64,000 nt of DNA, taken from Cranoglanis bouderius (Eukaryota > Chordata > Actinopteri > Siluriformes > Cranoglanididae). The notes under the pieces were generated by a model. It did no database searches. It was given only the letters and a program-made list of their open reading frames with translations, and had not been told where the DNA came from. Location of the stretch: the NCBI GenBank assembly GCA_023630585.1, contig CM042546.1, positions 11,929,810 to 11,993,809 on the forward strand, read 5' to 3'. Shown one piece after another: positions 47,870 through 59,468 of the stretch (positions within the stretch are counted from its first letter, which is position 1; the number at the start of each line of letters is the position of its first letter). The position numbers and the translations under genes are program-made.

Positions 47870-48421
47870 TCAGGACAAGCCGATGCAGCTGAAAATGAAG
47901 GGTACGAGGAAGAAGGCGCTGAACCCTACAGTCCAGTAAACGATATAGCGGTACGGAAGCTCGACCTGCATGTGCTGCCTGGCTTTGCGGACGTCCTGGC
48001 TCGAGATCCCGACGACGCGGCACACCAGGGGGATCGTCAGAGCCTTCATAACCGCCCTGGTGACTATCAGCATCACCACGCCCAGGACAAATCGGAGCAA
48101 GCTCCACCCGAAGAGGCCGAAGCTGAGCGGCGGAGCCTGCATGGGCAGCATGGAGCCGGGAGGATCGCGGATCAGGGCCAGCTGGTAGTTGAGGTGGGAC
48201 GACACGGCGATGCCCGCGCCCGTGCCCAGGATCTGAGCGGTGTCGCCTCGGGACGTGCTCCACGTGTCCAGAGTGAAGGAGAAAAGCCCCAAGATGGCGT
48301 GGAGCGAGACGACCAGGATGGGGGCGTATCTGGAAGACAGGTTAAACGTGTCGATGGCATCCAGGACTGGACTGAAAATGGCCAGGATGAGCAGGCTGAA
48401 GAGGAAACCAGCAATCACGTC
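47870..48421 (-). CDS. SGPP1: SGPP1, third coding exon (C-terminal membrane part)
   Basis: Acceptor CCTCCCCCAG at 48422 opens a phase-0 exon of 183 codons plus stop. It begins with DVIAGF, where the first D completes the third phosphatase motif begun in exon 2. Several hydrophobic stretches follow (IAGFLFSLLILAIF, LRFVLGVVMLIVT, TVGFSAFFLVPFIF), with FSFTLDTWSTSRGDTA and VRKARQHMQVELPYRYI as conserved landmarks. The C-terminus is IGLS. The total spliced protein is 436 residues; human SGPP1 has 441. Confidence 0.93.
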   Translation of the reverse strand, partial: DVIAGFLFSLLILAIFSPVLDAIDTFNLSSRYAPILVVSLHAILGLFSFTLDTWSTSRGDTAQILGTGAGIAVSSHLNYQLALIRDPPGSMLPMQAPPLSFGLFGWSLLRFVLGVVMLIVTRAVMKALTIPLVCRVVGISSQDVRKARQHMQVELPYRYIVYWTVGFSAFFLVPFIFSCIGLS

Positions 48422-48461
48422 CTGGGGGAGGGGAACCCAAAATGTAAATATCAGTGTTGTA

Positions 48462-48967
48462 TATCAAAAAGGGGCCAAAACTATGTTGACACCTGACACC
48501 CATCACACGCATATGTGGTTCTTTACCAAACTGTTGCCACAAAGTCAGAAGTAAACAGTTGTCTAGAATGTCTGTGTGCTGTAGCATTACAATTCCCCTT
48601 CACTGGAACTAAGAGGCCCAGACCTGTTCCAGCATATCGATGCCCCTGTGCACAAAGCACGCTCCATGAAGGCATGGTTTGAGAAGATGGTTGGAAGACG
48701 GTGGAAGAACTCTAGTTCTGCACAGAGCCCTGACCTCAACCCCACTGAACACCTTTGGGATGAACTGGAGCCTCCTCACCCAACATCACTAACGCTCTTG
48801 TAGCTGAATGAACACGAATCCCCACAGCCACGCCCCAAAATCTAGTGGAAAGCCTTCCCAGAAGAGTGGAGCTTAATATAACAGCAAAACAGGGGACTAA
48901 ATCTGGAATGGGATGTTCAATAAGTACATAAGAGTGTGATGGTCAGGTGTCCACATACTTTTGGCCA
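48462..48967. mobile_element. Non-autonomous Tc1-like element in SGPP1 intron 2
   Basis: Inverted ends (GGCCAAAACTATGTTGACACCTGAC at the left with an 11 bp insertion, the reverse of GGCCAAAAGTATGTGGACACCTGAC at the right) lie near TA dinucleotides. The inside keeps a C-terminal transposase fragment on the plus strand (SPDLNPTEHLWDELE). It starts about 40 bases from the exon 3 acceptor. Confidence 0.75.
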
Positions 48968-49012
48968 TACAATGCACATTTATCAGGTTGTAGATATTAT
49001 ATCGTGATTTGG

Positions 49013-49047
<35 letters not shown>

Positions 49048-49519
49048 GCACCTTCAATGCTGAGCTTGAATTATAAAGCAGATTATGACATTTATGGCTA
49101 TGACCTTAAAGAATTGATGACACTCATGCGTTGCCAGACTGATTTAAAGTTCACCTTCGGCCTCGATTTCACGCGGAAGCTGAACCTTGCTCCTTAAATG
49201 TGCAAGATTAGTGAAAAGTAAAGAAAATCAATTTTAAGAAAACAGAATTCAACATTTGTAGCGTGGGAATATCGTTCAAACTGGTTAGAAACAAGAAACA
49301 ATTTCAAGGAAAGGGAAAAAAGAACTTTCAGACATTTTCTGAACACGCATCAAAATCTGATTCACGAAAAGCCACATCTTTATAACAGCTTTACACACTC
49401 TGCTCTCTAAATAATCATTCATTAACCAGAGAGACCCCTTTCTCGACATGTTTATGATGAAACATCGAGTTCACAGCTAGAACTCATAAGGACATTCCCT
49501 TCCACGAGTGTAATTTTGT

Positions 49520-49572
<53 letters not shown>

Positions 49573-50653
49573 AAGAGTGCCTTGAGTAACAGGTACCTTT
49601 GAGCATGAGTTATGAAAGTTTAGCCGGAACTACTAACACATCAGGTTTATTAGGTCGGATTATCACGGTGAATAATTGACATTACACATGACGCGAGTAA
49701 TTTATTAAAAAAAATTTAAGTGTATAAAAGCAAAACAAAGCGTGAATACATTTTGAATAAAATTATGAGAGCACAAAGTATATCAAAAGCCATAACATTA
49801 TGACTCATAAACGAGGTCATTACGTATTTGTTTACTTATCCCTATGATTGTAAATGAGTGCAAGTGAACCCTTTGCTAAAAAGGAAAGTAAATAAACCAT
49901 TCGCTCTCATTTGTGCTGATTTTTATTATTTTTTTAAAAAGATATTATAGTGTCGTGTATCAGTGCCAGTGGAATGTGAGAAATGTAAGAAGAAAATGTG
50001 AGAACTAGACAAAAAAACGTGTTGGGAGTCGTCCAGATCCTTTTATAAATAAGGCTCGTAGGTAAACGGTTGCCATGTGTAGGAATACTACACGTAAAAA
50101 AAAAAAAATAAGAAGAAGAAGAAGAAGAAGAAGAAGGATAAAACATTATACCTGAAATAAAAACAAATCTTCCAGTGTGCTTAGAAACAAGAAATGGAAA
50201 CATTCAAGTCAAAAATAATTAATTGTTGATGACCAAAATGATTTTTTGTGTACAAAATGTGTACAAAATGTACACAGTTTAAGCCTGTAGCATGATGCAG
50301 CTGATTTAAAATATCTAAATTCAGGTTTGTTTGTTTTTTTTTGTTTTTTTAAAGAAAAAGAAAAATGCGTAAGTCTTCCTTAGAGTCTTTGAGAACACAT
50401 TTGTTTGTTTGTTTTTACTTAATTTGTGTCAAAGCTGTGTAAAGATTTACCGGAGACATGCTGCAGTAAGAAAGGCAAATAGTCTTAGAGAGCTCGAAAG
50501 ATCTAAAAAAATCAGATTTAGGTTAAATTGTAGTTAAATAAATAAAATTTTTTTTAAAATCAAATGATTTAGAGATGATCTTACATTGTCTTTAACTGAC
50601 CGCGGACACTGTGGTTGAAAGGGTTAACAAGTCAGTGTGGGTTTTTGGCTTAC
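48968..50653. other. SGPP1: SGPP1 intron 2 remainder
   Basis: A poly-A run (49010-49044), a GT microsatellite (49519-49569) and GAA repeats (50108-50137) lie in AT-rich sequence. No exon is seen. Confidence 0.6.
49519..49569. repeat. (GT)n microsatellite
   Basis: About 25 GT units. Confidence 0.95.
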
Positions 50654-50743
50654 CAGGACAGAGTGCATGCCCATGTAGACGCGACTCACACACACCAGCA
50701 CGCTCCAGGTCAAAGCCAGAGTGAGTCCGAGAAGGAACGGATA
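50654..50743 (-). CDS. SGPP1: SGPP1, second coding exon (phosphatase motif 3)
   Basis: A 90 bp phase-0 exon (30 codons) bounded by acceptor TTGTCCCCAG and donor CCTG/GTAAGC. It covers residues 224-253: a membrane segment (YPFLLGLTLALTWSVLVCV) and SRVYMGMHSVL. The latter holds the R244 and H250 of the third lipid-phosphatase motif, SRxxxxxHxxxD, whose D is the first residue of exon 3. Confidence 0.93.
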
Positions 50744-51336
50744 CTGGGGACAAAACAAACACAACAAAGATGAAAATGATTAAAAAAAAAAAAAAAACTT
50801 CTAACAAAATTTTAGAAGTTTTGTGGCTCTTAGTATGAATATGTCCGCCGTAACTTGATCCATAAGCTAGTTTGCTCCAGAACGATCACAAAATTCGCAT
50901 TTAGAAGATCTCTACCATCAATACGGACCAACAATTTTGATGACATCATTCTGCACATCTCGTCAGATTTTCTGTCCAATCAAACGCTCTCTAGGATCTG
51001 AATTGTCCCGCCTCCAACATTATAAAAAAATCACCTTGCCGAAGTTGTCGTCGTTGAGCGAGAGAGATCATATCGGCAAGCATGGGTCTCGTGTGGAATG
51101 TGTCTTCGGTGAGCTGTGAGCTAAGCTAAACGCGATTGGCTATTTAAAATGGGGGAGGAGCCACTGTATATGTCCCGACCTGACTTCCTGTTTCAGTGGA
51201 AATTACGTCAACACATCGCATAACGCTGCACGTTTCAAGGCCCTTCACCAAAATCAGATGTGTCATTCAAATAAGGGTGCACAAACTTTTGCATGCGACA
51301 ACAATACATAACTTATGACTTACCATTCTGCGCTGT

Positions 51337-52015
51337 TTAATTCTCAATTCCGATTGGTCAGAAGCTGTTGATTAATTTTCTATAACAGCAGGTCTAAATC
51401 GCAGGTGCGCTCGTTCTAATACGTCATCGTTTCTATAGTAACCGCTCGTTCAGACGGACTTGTGCGGTCATTTGACAAAGACAAACACGTAATCGTTGAC
51501 ATGGTCAAAGTTTTTTTTTTATTTAACGTTCATGGAATGAGTCTCCAGTTTCAGTGCTTGCAACAGTCATGAAGCAGGAAAGTCTTCAGGACAGAGGAGT
51601 ATTTTACGCCTTGTTAACATTAACGTGCTCGTTCTAATACGCTGTCGTTTCTATAGTAACAAAACACACGTAATCTATGATACGGTGGACTTGGCGTTGA
51701 GACGTTTACATGACATGTACGCGAGGAGTCTCCAGTGTAACGTACGTGAGAACAGGGGCATGTTTCGTGGATGTACATCATCACTTGCAACTCTAAAAGG
51801 ATAAAAACGTATGACGTGTCATTCTTTAATTAAAATAGATTTGCAGTCGTTGGCAAATTGCTGTGGTGTGAAGAGGAATAAACCACTCCTGAACATGCTG
51901 TTATAGGAAAATAATCAACTTCAGTTCAGAGTGGTTGCAGTAAATCCACCTCATCAAACCGTGACGTTGTTGATTATTTTCCTCTAACAGCATCACACCC
52001 GCAAGTGTTTTCCAT
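51337..52015 (+). repeat. Dispersed element, family A (long copy plus partner)
   Basis: It begins CCGATTGGTCAGAAGCTGTTGATT and passes through ACGTCATCGTTTCTATAGTAAC, GAGTCTCCAGTTTCAGTGC and CTTCAGGACAG. It ends near TTGATTATTTTCCTCTAACAGC. Segments repeat inside the unit, so two overlapping insertions are possible. Confidence 0.5.
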
Positions 52016-53084
52016 TGTAGAAAACAATAATGAGTGCATGCCTAGCATCATGGCTTTGTTTCTCTTCTTACTCATAGCTTCAAAACTAAACGATATGAAC
52101 TCATCGTCAGTTTAATCTGCTACATTTCTACTCGTTTCGGGCCGTGTTCCTGCTACTGAAATGAAAGCTGTGGCAGAATAAGGACAGCTGTGTGCTACGG
52201 GTCTGTAATTTGGGCAAATTTGAAGGAAACACTGAACAGACCTTCTTCTTTTCTTTTTTTTTTTTTTTTTTTTAAAAACCCTTTGATCTCAGAAGGATGT
52301 GCTGAATAGCACACTGTCTATGAGGAAGTTCCTGGGTGTTTACATTTTCAGGTCAGAGTGACTTTGACATGGGAACATAATCTGAGCCAATGACCTGCGT
52401 GTAAAATGTCATGTGACCCGTTGCACGAGAAACGCATCAGCTAGAAACATGATACGAGACTCACACTTGACATCTGACACACACACAAGCACACACTATC
52501 AAATCTATTTAAACAACAGTTTAATGGAATGTGTGTGAGAGAGTATGATAACCATGAGTGAATGCACCATTTAAGTTTGATTGCCAACCATCATAAAACA
52601 CCAGAAGAAGAAGAAGAAGAAGAAGAAGATGATAACCATGTGCCGGCCGCCCGGTGGGTGGGTGGGGGTGGTTATAACGCACAAGGAAAAAAAAAAGAAT
52701 TGCTGTAAATAAAGCAAACACTGAAATGTTGCTTGGAAAACGTTCAGAAAACGTTGAACATATTAAATCAAATCTATCAGTGGTAAATATCTATCATTAC
52801 ACCACATCGCTGTTGCATTCTCAAATCTGATCGGTCAGAAGCAGCACAGGAGTTCATGCTTTTGCTGTTTGTCTGTAACGTGACACGCTGTGTTTTTCCG
52901 TCTTTCTTTCTATCTATCTATCTATCCATCCAAGAGAGGGCGAAAAAGAAAGAGGATGGTGAGGCAACGGCCGTTTAAAGCGGATATACTACGTTATACT
53001 GTATATAAAACATTAAATGTAGTTATCAACTAAAAATCGTGATCGCTGTCAGATTTCTGTGGTGTAAGCGGAATAAAACACTTC

Positions 53085-53195
53085 TGCACACACTGTTCTA
53101 GGAAAATAATCAACTTCCGGGTGGTGACGGTGACACCGCTTTATTAAACCACCCCGCCGTTGATCGTTTTCCTCTAACGGCACAACACAGTGATT
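53085..53195. repeat. Dispersed element, family A hairpin core
   Basis: GGAAAATAATCAACTTCCGGGTGGTGAC at one side and CCGCCGTTGATCGTTTTCCTC at the other form an imperfect hairpin. Confidence 0.55.
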
Positions 53196-53303
53196 TACTC
53201 CTTACAAAATGTAAGTCATGTGCGAATTCCTAGAGTCCAATTCCCGACTGCATAGCAAGTGTACAACTAATATATCCTACCACAACAGGAACACAACTAC
53301 AAA

Positions 53304-53420
<117 letters not shown>

Positions 53421-53775
53421 CAAACACAGTGAAATTTGGCCGGATTACTAAAAATCTATCAGCAGAGATGATCAGTGATCTTCGGAAAAAAGGAGAACGA
53501 ACAACTCGCTGCTGCTGCACGTGAAATCACCACTTCTCATGAGTCAACATCTCACATCTGTTTTACTTCTCTCTCTCTCTCTCTCTCTCTCTTCTGTGTG
53601 GAAAGGGAAGAAGAAAATAATTGCAGGGTTTGAAAGTTGTGTATGTGTCCTGACCGCACCTCGTGCCCCCGGACCACATGACACACGAGCCGGACATCTG
53701 AGGAGAAGAGGAACTCTGAGGACGAAGCGCACTGAGCTCCTTCATCAGGGTTGAACATCTGCTGCAGATTACAGA

Positions 53776-53778
<3 letters not shown>

Positions 53779-53827
<49 letters not shown>

Positions 53828-53845
53828 TGAGAGAGAGAGAGAGAT
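53779..53845. repeat. (TG)n then (GA)n microsatellite
   Basis: About 25 TG units followed by about 9 GA units. Confidence 0.95.
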
Positions 53846-54175
53846 GAATCAGTAGAGGACAGAGAGAAGACGTTAGAATAGAAAGTATACTCGTGATCAT
53901 AAACTCGTGATTATTCAGTATTTGAATTTAAACTCCAGTGTTTGTGTGTCAGTCTGCTACCTGACGAGACACGAATGTGGGTTTTCACAAACATCGTTTC
54001 GCCGAGCTCAGGTTACCCACAATGCAACGCGGCTGAAACAAAGATCCTGCGCTTGTTTCATCTTGTTTCTGGCTCTTTGAAGAACAGAAGAGAGAAAAAA
54101 CGTTTGCACGCAGCCGTGAGAGCGTCCGCGTGCGACTGAGACGGAACGTAACTAGCTGTCGGGCACTGCGAGGAA

Positions 54176-54177
<2 letters not shown>

Positions 54178-54213
<36 letters not shown>
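54178..54213. repeat. (TG)n microsatellite
   Basis: About 18 TG units. Confidence 0.95.
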
Positions 54214-54216
<3 letters not shown>

Positions 54217-54330
54217 TGATGCTGGACTCCTCATCTGCTTGAGCAAGAGGGCACAGTAAAATGCTGAATAAGCTGGAGATTACCAGCTTCATAAGAGGAG
54301 CTTCTCTCTCTCGCACACGCTCTCAAACAA

Positions 54331-54362
<32 letters not shown>

Positions 54363-54459
54363 GTTTTCCCCTCATTTCCTACGGCATATTTTTAAAATGA
54401 ATTGAAAAACTAGACAAAAGTGTTATGAGATCAAAACATTGTGGGAAATGATACTGGGA

Positions 54460-54593
54460 GGGAGAAAAGAGACAGAAAGAGAAGGAAAGAGAGAGTGAGT
54501 GAGAGAGAGAGAGAGAGAAGGAGATGGATAAAGGAAAGAATGAGAGGAGGAGCCAAAGAAGATGAAGGAGACAGAGGGAAGGAAAGAGAGAGA

Positions 54594-54661
<68 letters not shown>

Positions 54662-54721
54662 GAAGGAAATAGCGAAAGGAGCAAGAGAGAAAGAATGAGA
54701 GAAGGAGAAGGAGAGGAGCCT

Positions 54722-54767
<46 letters not shown>

Positions 54768-54952
54768 AGAGAGAGAAGGAGCAATAGAAAGAGAGAAGGA
54801 AAGCGAGAGAGAACGAAATAGAGAAAGGAAAGAATGAGAAGATGAGAGAGACGGAGAGAAAGTAAGAGAGAGAAGGAGCGAGCGAGAGGGAGAGAGAGCG
54901 AAATAGAGAGAGGAGCGAGAGAGAAAGGATGAGAGAAGGAGCCAGAGAAGGT

Positions 54953-55015
<63 letters not shown>

Positions 55016-55018
55016 TGT
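54460..55018. repeat. Purine tract, (GA)n with GAAG interruptions, about 550 bp
   Basis: The plus strand is almost all A and G for over 500 bases, with only scattered T or C. Its ORF shadows on the minus strand read as serine/leucine runs and are not genes. In the SGPP1 transcript this is a CU-rich stretch. Confidence 0.95.
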
Positions 55019-55084
55019 TTAAGAGATTCAGTTTATCAGGAAGAGCAGAGTTTATCTCTTTATGTCCTGATAAGTAATGAGCCA

Positions 55085-55086
<2 letters not shown>

Positions 55087-55124
<38 letters not shown>
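55087..55124. repeat. Poly-A run of about 38
   Basis: An unbroken A homopolymer shortly after the purine tract. Confidence 0.9.
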
Positions 55125-55125
<1 letters not shown>

Positions 55126-55167
55126 AGCCTTGCAGATTTAAAGCTGCACACATGGAGAACACAATAT

Positions 55168-55222
55168 CTCTCTCTCTCTCTGTCTCTCTCTCTGTCTCTC
55201 TCTCTGTCTCTCTCTCTCCCTC
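55168..55222. repeat. (CT)n microsatellite with GTCT interruptions
   Basis: CT runs broken by GTCT every 14 bases or so. Confidence 0.9.
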
Positions 55223-55614
55223 TCGTGCTCCAGGACGAGCCTCGTTACAGCTGTATATAACATACCCCTGTGTATAAAAACACGTGCAGAAGAAACAGAT
55301 CAGTTCCCAAACCAAACAACAGTCGCTACAACTCCGTCGTTATGTATAACGTATAATAGAGTTACTGCCTCAAATCTCAATTCACCTTTCAGCTCTAATC
55401 CAGGTTTAGGATGATGAAGGACCGCGATTCCCGAACAAGGGTTCACAAAGCGGACAATGACATGTAGGTGGGCCGCATTTCCGACAAACAAAGAGTCTCT
55501 GTTCTGTTTTGTTCTGAGGCAGACATTATGTTCTGCACCTACTGTACGCTGTTATTACTTTTTTTCTCCTCTTACACGCACGAGAATGCAGGGAATAAAC
55601 CCCTCTGTGTCGTG

Positions 55615-55735
55615 CAGTCAGAGGAAAATAATCAGCGATGGGGTGGTGTGATGAAGTGGAGTTGCTGTTACCACCCTAAAGTTGATCATTTTCCTCTGAA
55701 AGCACGTCCTGAAGTGTTTCCGTCCTCTTCGCCAA
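55615..55735. repeat. Dispersed element, family A hairpin core
   Basis: GAGGAAAATAATCAGCGATGG and GTTGATCATTTTCCTC flank a GTTACCACC segment. Confidence 0.55.
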
Positions 55736-55889
55736 CGATTGTTTATTAATTATTCAACGATACATCGTGCATTTATCCGTATGTACCTACACCGAACGTC
55801 GTGGAGCGTCTGTGAAACACGTCATTTCCTGTTATCACTTACGTTATCGTAGCCTCACCCACACCAGTGTTTAATTTCTCGTGAGGTTA

Positions 55890-56215
55890 ATAAGACCCGC
55901 AGCTTTTGGTGTTACAGAGAAACCGCAAACCATAAAAAAAACCCTCCTGTGTCCTGAAGACTTTCCACAAATGCTGAAACTCACTGCTGAAGGTTAAATA
56001 AAACAAACAAACAAAAAAAAACTTGACCACATCAACGATTGTGCGTTTGTCTTTGTTAAATAACAGCACAGGTCCTTCTGAATGAGCTGTTACTATAGAA
56101 ACGACAACGTATTAGAACGAGTGCGCCTGAGGTTTGCTGCTGCACGACTGTCAGGGCTGATGTCACGGAAAATAAATCAACACCTTCTGTCCAATCAGAA
56201 TCAAGAATTCGACAG
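55890..56215 (-). repeat. Dispersed element, family A (long copy, reversed)
   Basis: On the minus strand it runs from CTTGATTCTGATTGGACAGAAGG through AATACGTTGTCGTTTCTATAGTAAC to CTTCAGGACACAGGAGG, the same order as 51337 onward. Confidence 0.55.
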
Positions 56216-56839
56216 TGATGTTTAACGAAAGCGATTTACGTCGACAGGAACAGAACAGCGTACAAACCGCTGGGTCTCAAAACGTACCGGCATCGTCGTC
56301 CTACCTGCTGTATTTGTATCAAGGTCAAAAAATGTACGACATTCTGATCAAAATATTAAATACTTTCAATACTTTGAACACGGTGAGTTTATTTGATCTT
56401 GGTTTTATTCTGTTACCAACAAAAACCATGAAGCAGTTCGTATTCGTGACTCGCTGAACAATCTCAGAAAGAGAGAGATTTACATCTACAGATCACCTGT
56501 GAACCAATTGTGTGTGTGTGTTTGTTTTCAACATACAGCTTGATGTGGATGTATTTGCTAACATTAATCGGAGAATTGTTCTGTTAGTGTACAGATATAT
56601 AATCAAAATGACCTTGCTTGCTACAAAATAATAATAAAAACAACGATAATAAAAGCTTATCTTAACAGAGATAATGTGTCAGACCTTGACCAACTTTTTG
56701 TTGTTTTTTTGGCGCCGAGACAAACTAAACACTACTAAAGAGCAGAAACAAACGAACTAAGCGTCGTCATTTAGAACCACCGTAGCGTTACGATGGAAAT
56801 CAGCGTTGCTTTAAAGTTCTCCCTTGCGAAACTCCAGGT

Positions 56840-57975
56840 TGTTGCTATGGTGTTGCTATGGTATACAAGGTGGTTGCAAACGTGTTGCTAGGTCATTGCT
56901 ATGGTACTCACGGTGGTTGCTAGGTTGTTGCTATGGTAACACAAGTTGTTGCTAAGGTGTTGCTAGGCAGTTGGTTCCTATGTCATACCAGGTGTTGCTA
57001 GGTCACTGCTATGGTACTCCAGGTGGTTGCTAGGTCATTGCTATGGTACTCCAGGTGGTTGCTAGGTTGTTGCTATGGTATTGCAAGTGGTTGCTAAGGT
57101 GTTGCTAGCTGGTTGCTATGTCATTGCTACGGTATACAAGGTGGTTGCAAACGTGTTGCTAGGTCAATGCTATGGTACTCACGGTGGTTGCTAGGTTGTT
57201 GCTATGGTATTACAAGTTGTTGCTAAGGTGTTGCTAGGCAGTTGGTTGCTATGTCATACCAGGTGTTGCTAGGTCATTGCTATGGTACTCCAGGTGGTTG
57301 CTAGGTTGTTGCTATGGTAACACAAGTTGTTGCTAAGGTGTTGCTAGGCAGTTGGTTCCTATGTCATACCAGGTGTTGCTAGGTCACTGCTATGGTACTC
57401 CAGGTGGTTGCTAGGTCATTGCTATGGTACTCCAGGTGGTTGCTAGGTTGTTGCTATGGTATTGCAAGTGGTTGCTAAGGTGTTGCTAGCTGGTTGCTAT
57501 GTCATTGCTACGGTATACAAGGTGGTTGCAAACGTGTTGCTAGGTCATTGCTATGGTACTCACGGTGGTTGCTAGGTTGTTGCTATGGTAACACAAGTTG
57601 TTGCTAAGGTGTTGCTAGGCAGTTGGTTCCTATGTCATACCAGGTGTTGCTAGGTCACTGCTATGGTACTCCAGGTGGTTGCTAGGTCATTGCTATGGTA
57701 CTCCAGGTGGTTGCTAGGTTGTTGCTATGGTATTGAAAGTGGTTGCTAGGGTGTTGCTAGCTGGTTGCTATGTCATTCAAGGTGGTTGCAAAGGTATTGG
57801 TAGGTCACTGCTATGGTACTCCAGGTGGTTGCTAGGTTGTTGCTATGCTATTGCTACAGTATCCAAGGTGGTTGCAACGGTTTTGCCAGGCAGTCGGTTG
57901 CTATGTCATACCAGGTGTTGCTAGGTGGTTGCAGTGGTATACCAGGTGGTTGCTAGGGTGTTACTAAGCAGTTGT
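56840..57975. repeat. TTGCTA-type minisatellite, about 1.1 kb, with higher-order repeats
   Basis: Units such as GGTTGCTAGGTTGTTGCTAT and GGTACTCCAGGTGGTTGCTA repeat throughout. A marker GTATACAAGGTGGTTGCAAA recurs at 56861, 57132 and 57513, giving higher-order periods of about 271 and 381 bases; the shorter looks like the longer with a block missing. It lies in SGPP1 intron 1. Confidence 0.95.
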
Positions 57976-58799
57976 TACGGTATCCCAGTGTATTATTAGC
58001 TACCCTGTTACGAGTCGGTACACTGCTAGTGTACAAAGTGCGTCATGTATTTTTCTGGTATTTTCCGTGACGTATTATTATTATTATTTTTTTTTACAAA
58101 TTTAAGACTGACGTTCTTAAAACTTCCTCTTGTACAGTATTTCGTATCAGAACACTATTTAAACTGGATTATTGTGCAGATATAAATAGTGCGATGCTAA
58201 ATCTACATCGAGTCACGCTGAATTCCGTAACTGGCGGAGCGATAACGTGTCTCCTCCGTGTCTGACGATACGATGAAGATCCTCTAACGATAGATCTGTG
58301 ATTAAAGGAAACGACTACGTCCTGCGTATTTTACGTCATCGATCGGCGTGACCCTGAACATTCTCAGCCTGAGGTAATAAGGATGTTTTTCAGTCCGTCA
58401 ACATGTTTTGTTCTACCGGTACTGATTTTTATTAATTTTTTTAAGAGTTTTGTGTCATCCTGTGCCGTCCTCCTATTGGTGGATTTTAGACAGAGCGTCG
58501 TAATCAATTAATAAAACAATTATATTTTAATCAGTCGTCGGCTGTCTTTGGTCGTGGCGTATAATCTCAGCTTTAGAAGGTTTCACCAAAAGATGGAATA
58601 TGAAATCCGACAAAATATATTGGATTCGGGGAACGTTTTAAATTAATTTTCCCCTGCGTTTGATTTAAGTTTGGGGAGGGATGCAAAAAATGAGATATTT
58701 CCCCCCCTGGTAAACCCATCCTATCCTGCCTGCACACGTTAGTGTTTCCCCCAGGACCAGGGAGAGGAACCTGTGTACCAGCCAGTGACTGGTCCTCAC

Positions 58800-59468
58800 C
58801 TCCCAGCGGCCGTAGGTGAGCAGGAACAGCCCCAGCGGCACGGCGGTACCGGACATGGCGTGTGTGGACGGCATGCTGTACTCGGAGTCGTAAAACACCT
58901 CCAGTTTGACCACGGGAGGCGAGGCGGGCCGCGGCCACCGCACCAGGTCCTTCGTGCACTGGCCCAGGTACATGACCCAGACCCAGATCGCGATCAGACG
59001 GCGCGCGACGTACGGGTCCACGTTCCAGGTGAGGAACGGGAAGAAGCTGATGTAGAACAGCTCGTTTCCCAGCTCCGTGCCCAGCGTGAACGCGTAGTAC
59101 AGGAACCGGTTCTCGATCACGAACTGGTGGCCCACGTCTCCGGTCAGCGAGTTCCTGCGCAGCGGCCCTCGCGCGATTCCGTCCTTGTCGGAGCCTTTAG
59201 ACGGACGCGCGCGAGCGCTTTCTCCAGCGGCCCCGTTCGCCGTCCCGTTCACCGCGCCGTTGAAGTCCTGCTGTTTCCCTTTACCTTCTCTCTTCCGCTG
59301 GTCTTCGTCCATCTTTTCACCGCCTCCGCCGCCCGAGTCTCGCGCGCCGGCTCGGTTTCCGGTGAACGTACCCCGCACACCGCACAGCTCCTGAAACCGG
59401 GCGACGTGCCGCGGGTCGTGCAGCGACCTCAACAGCCACGTTAACTCCGTTCTTAAAGCGCTTCCCAT
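58800..59468 (-). CDS. SGPP1: SGPP1, first coding exon (sphingosine-1-phosphate phosphatase 1)
   Basis: SGPP1 is an ER membrane lipid phosphatase that turns sphingosine-1-phosphate into sphingosine, and so lowers this signal lipid. The exon encodes residues 1-223. A low-complexity charged stretch lies at about 40-105. The PAP2-type core follows: motif 1 KDLVRWPRP (K173, R180, P181) and motif 2 SMPSTHAMSG (S201, H203), with membrane-type segments around 123-150 and 158-170. The donor GGGAG/GTGAGG is at 58799. The start is the only in-frame ATG near the 5' end, in a CpG-rich region. It is spliced to exons at 50654 and 47870. Confidence 0.95.

Noticed and set aside
47972..48496. 174-codon plus-strand frame opposite SGPP1 exon 3
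   Set aside because: Antisense shadow crossing the splice acceptor; the minus strand encodes SGPP1.
54423..55151. 242-codon serine/leucine open frame on the minus strand, and others over GA/CT tracts (54379-54784, 61646-62143)
   Set aside because: These are reading frames through simple GA/CT repeats, which lack stop codons by composition.
56840..57975. Possible CRISPR-like array
   Set aside because: Repeats are contiguous short units without unique spacers, in a vertebrate intron; it is a minisatellite.
58773..59444. 223-codon plus-strand frame opposite SGPP1 exon 1
   Set aside because: Shadow of a GC-rich coding exon on the other strand; the minus-strand protein matches SGPP1.
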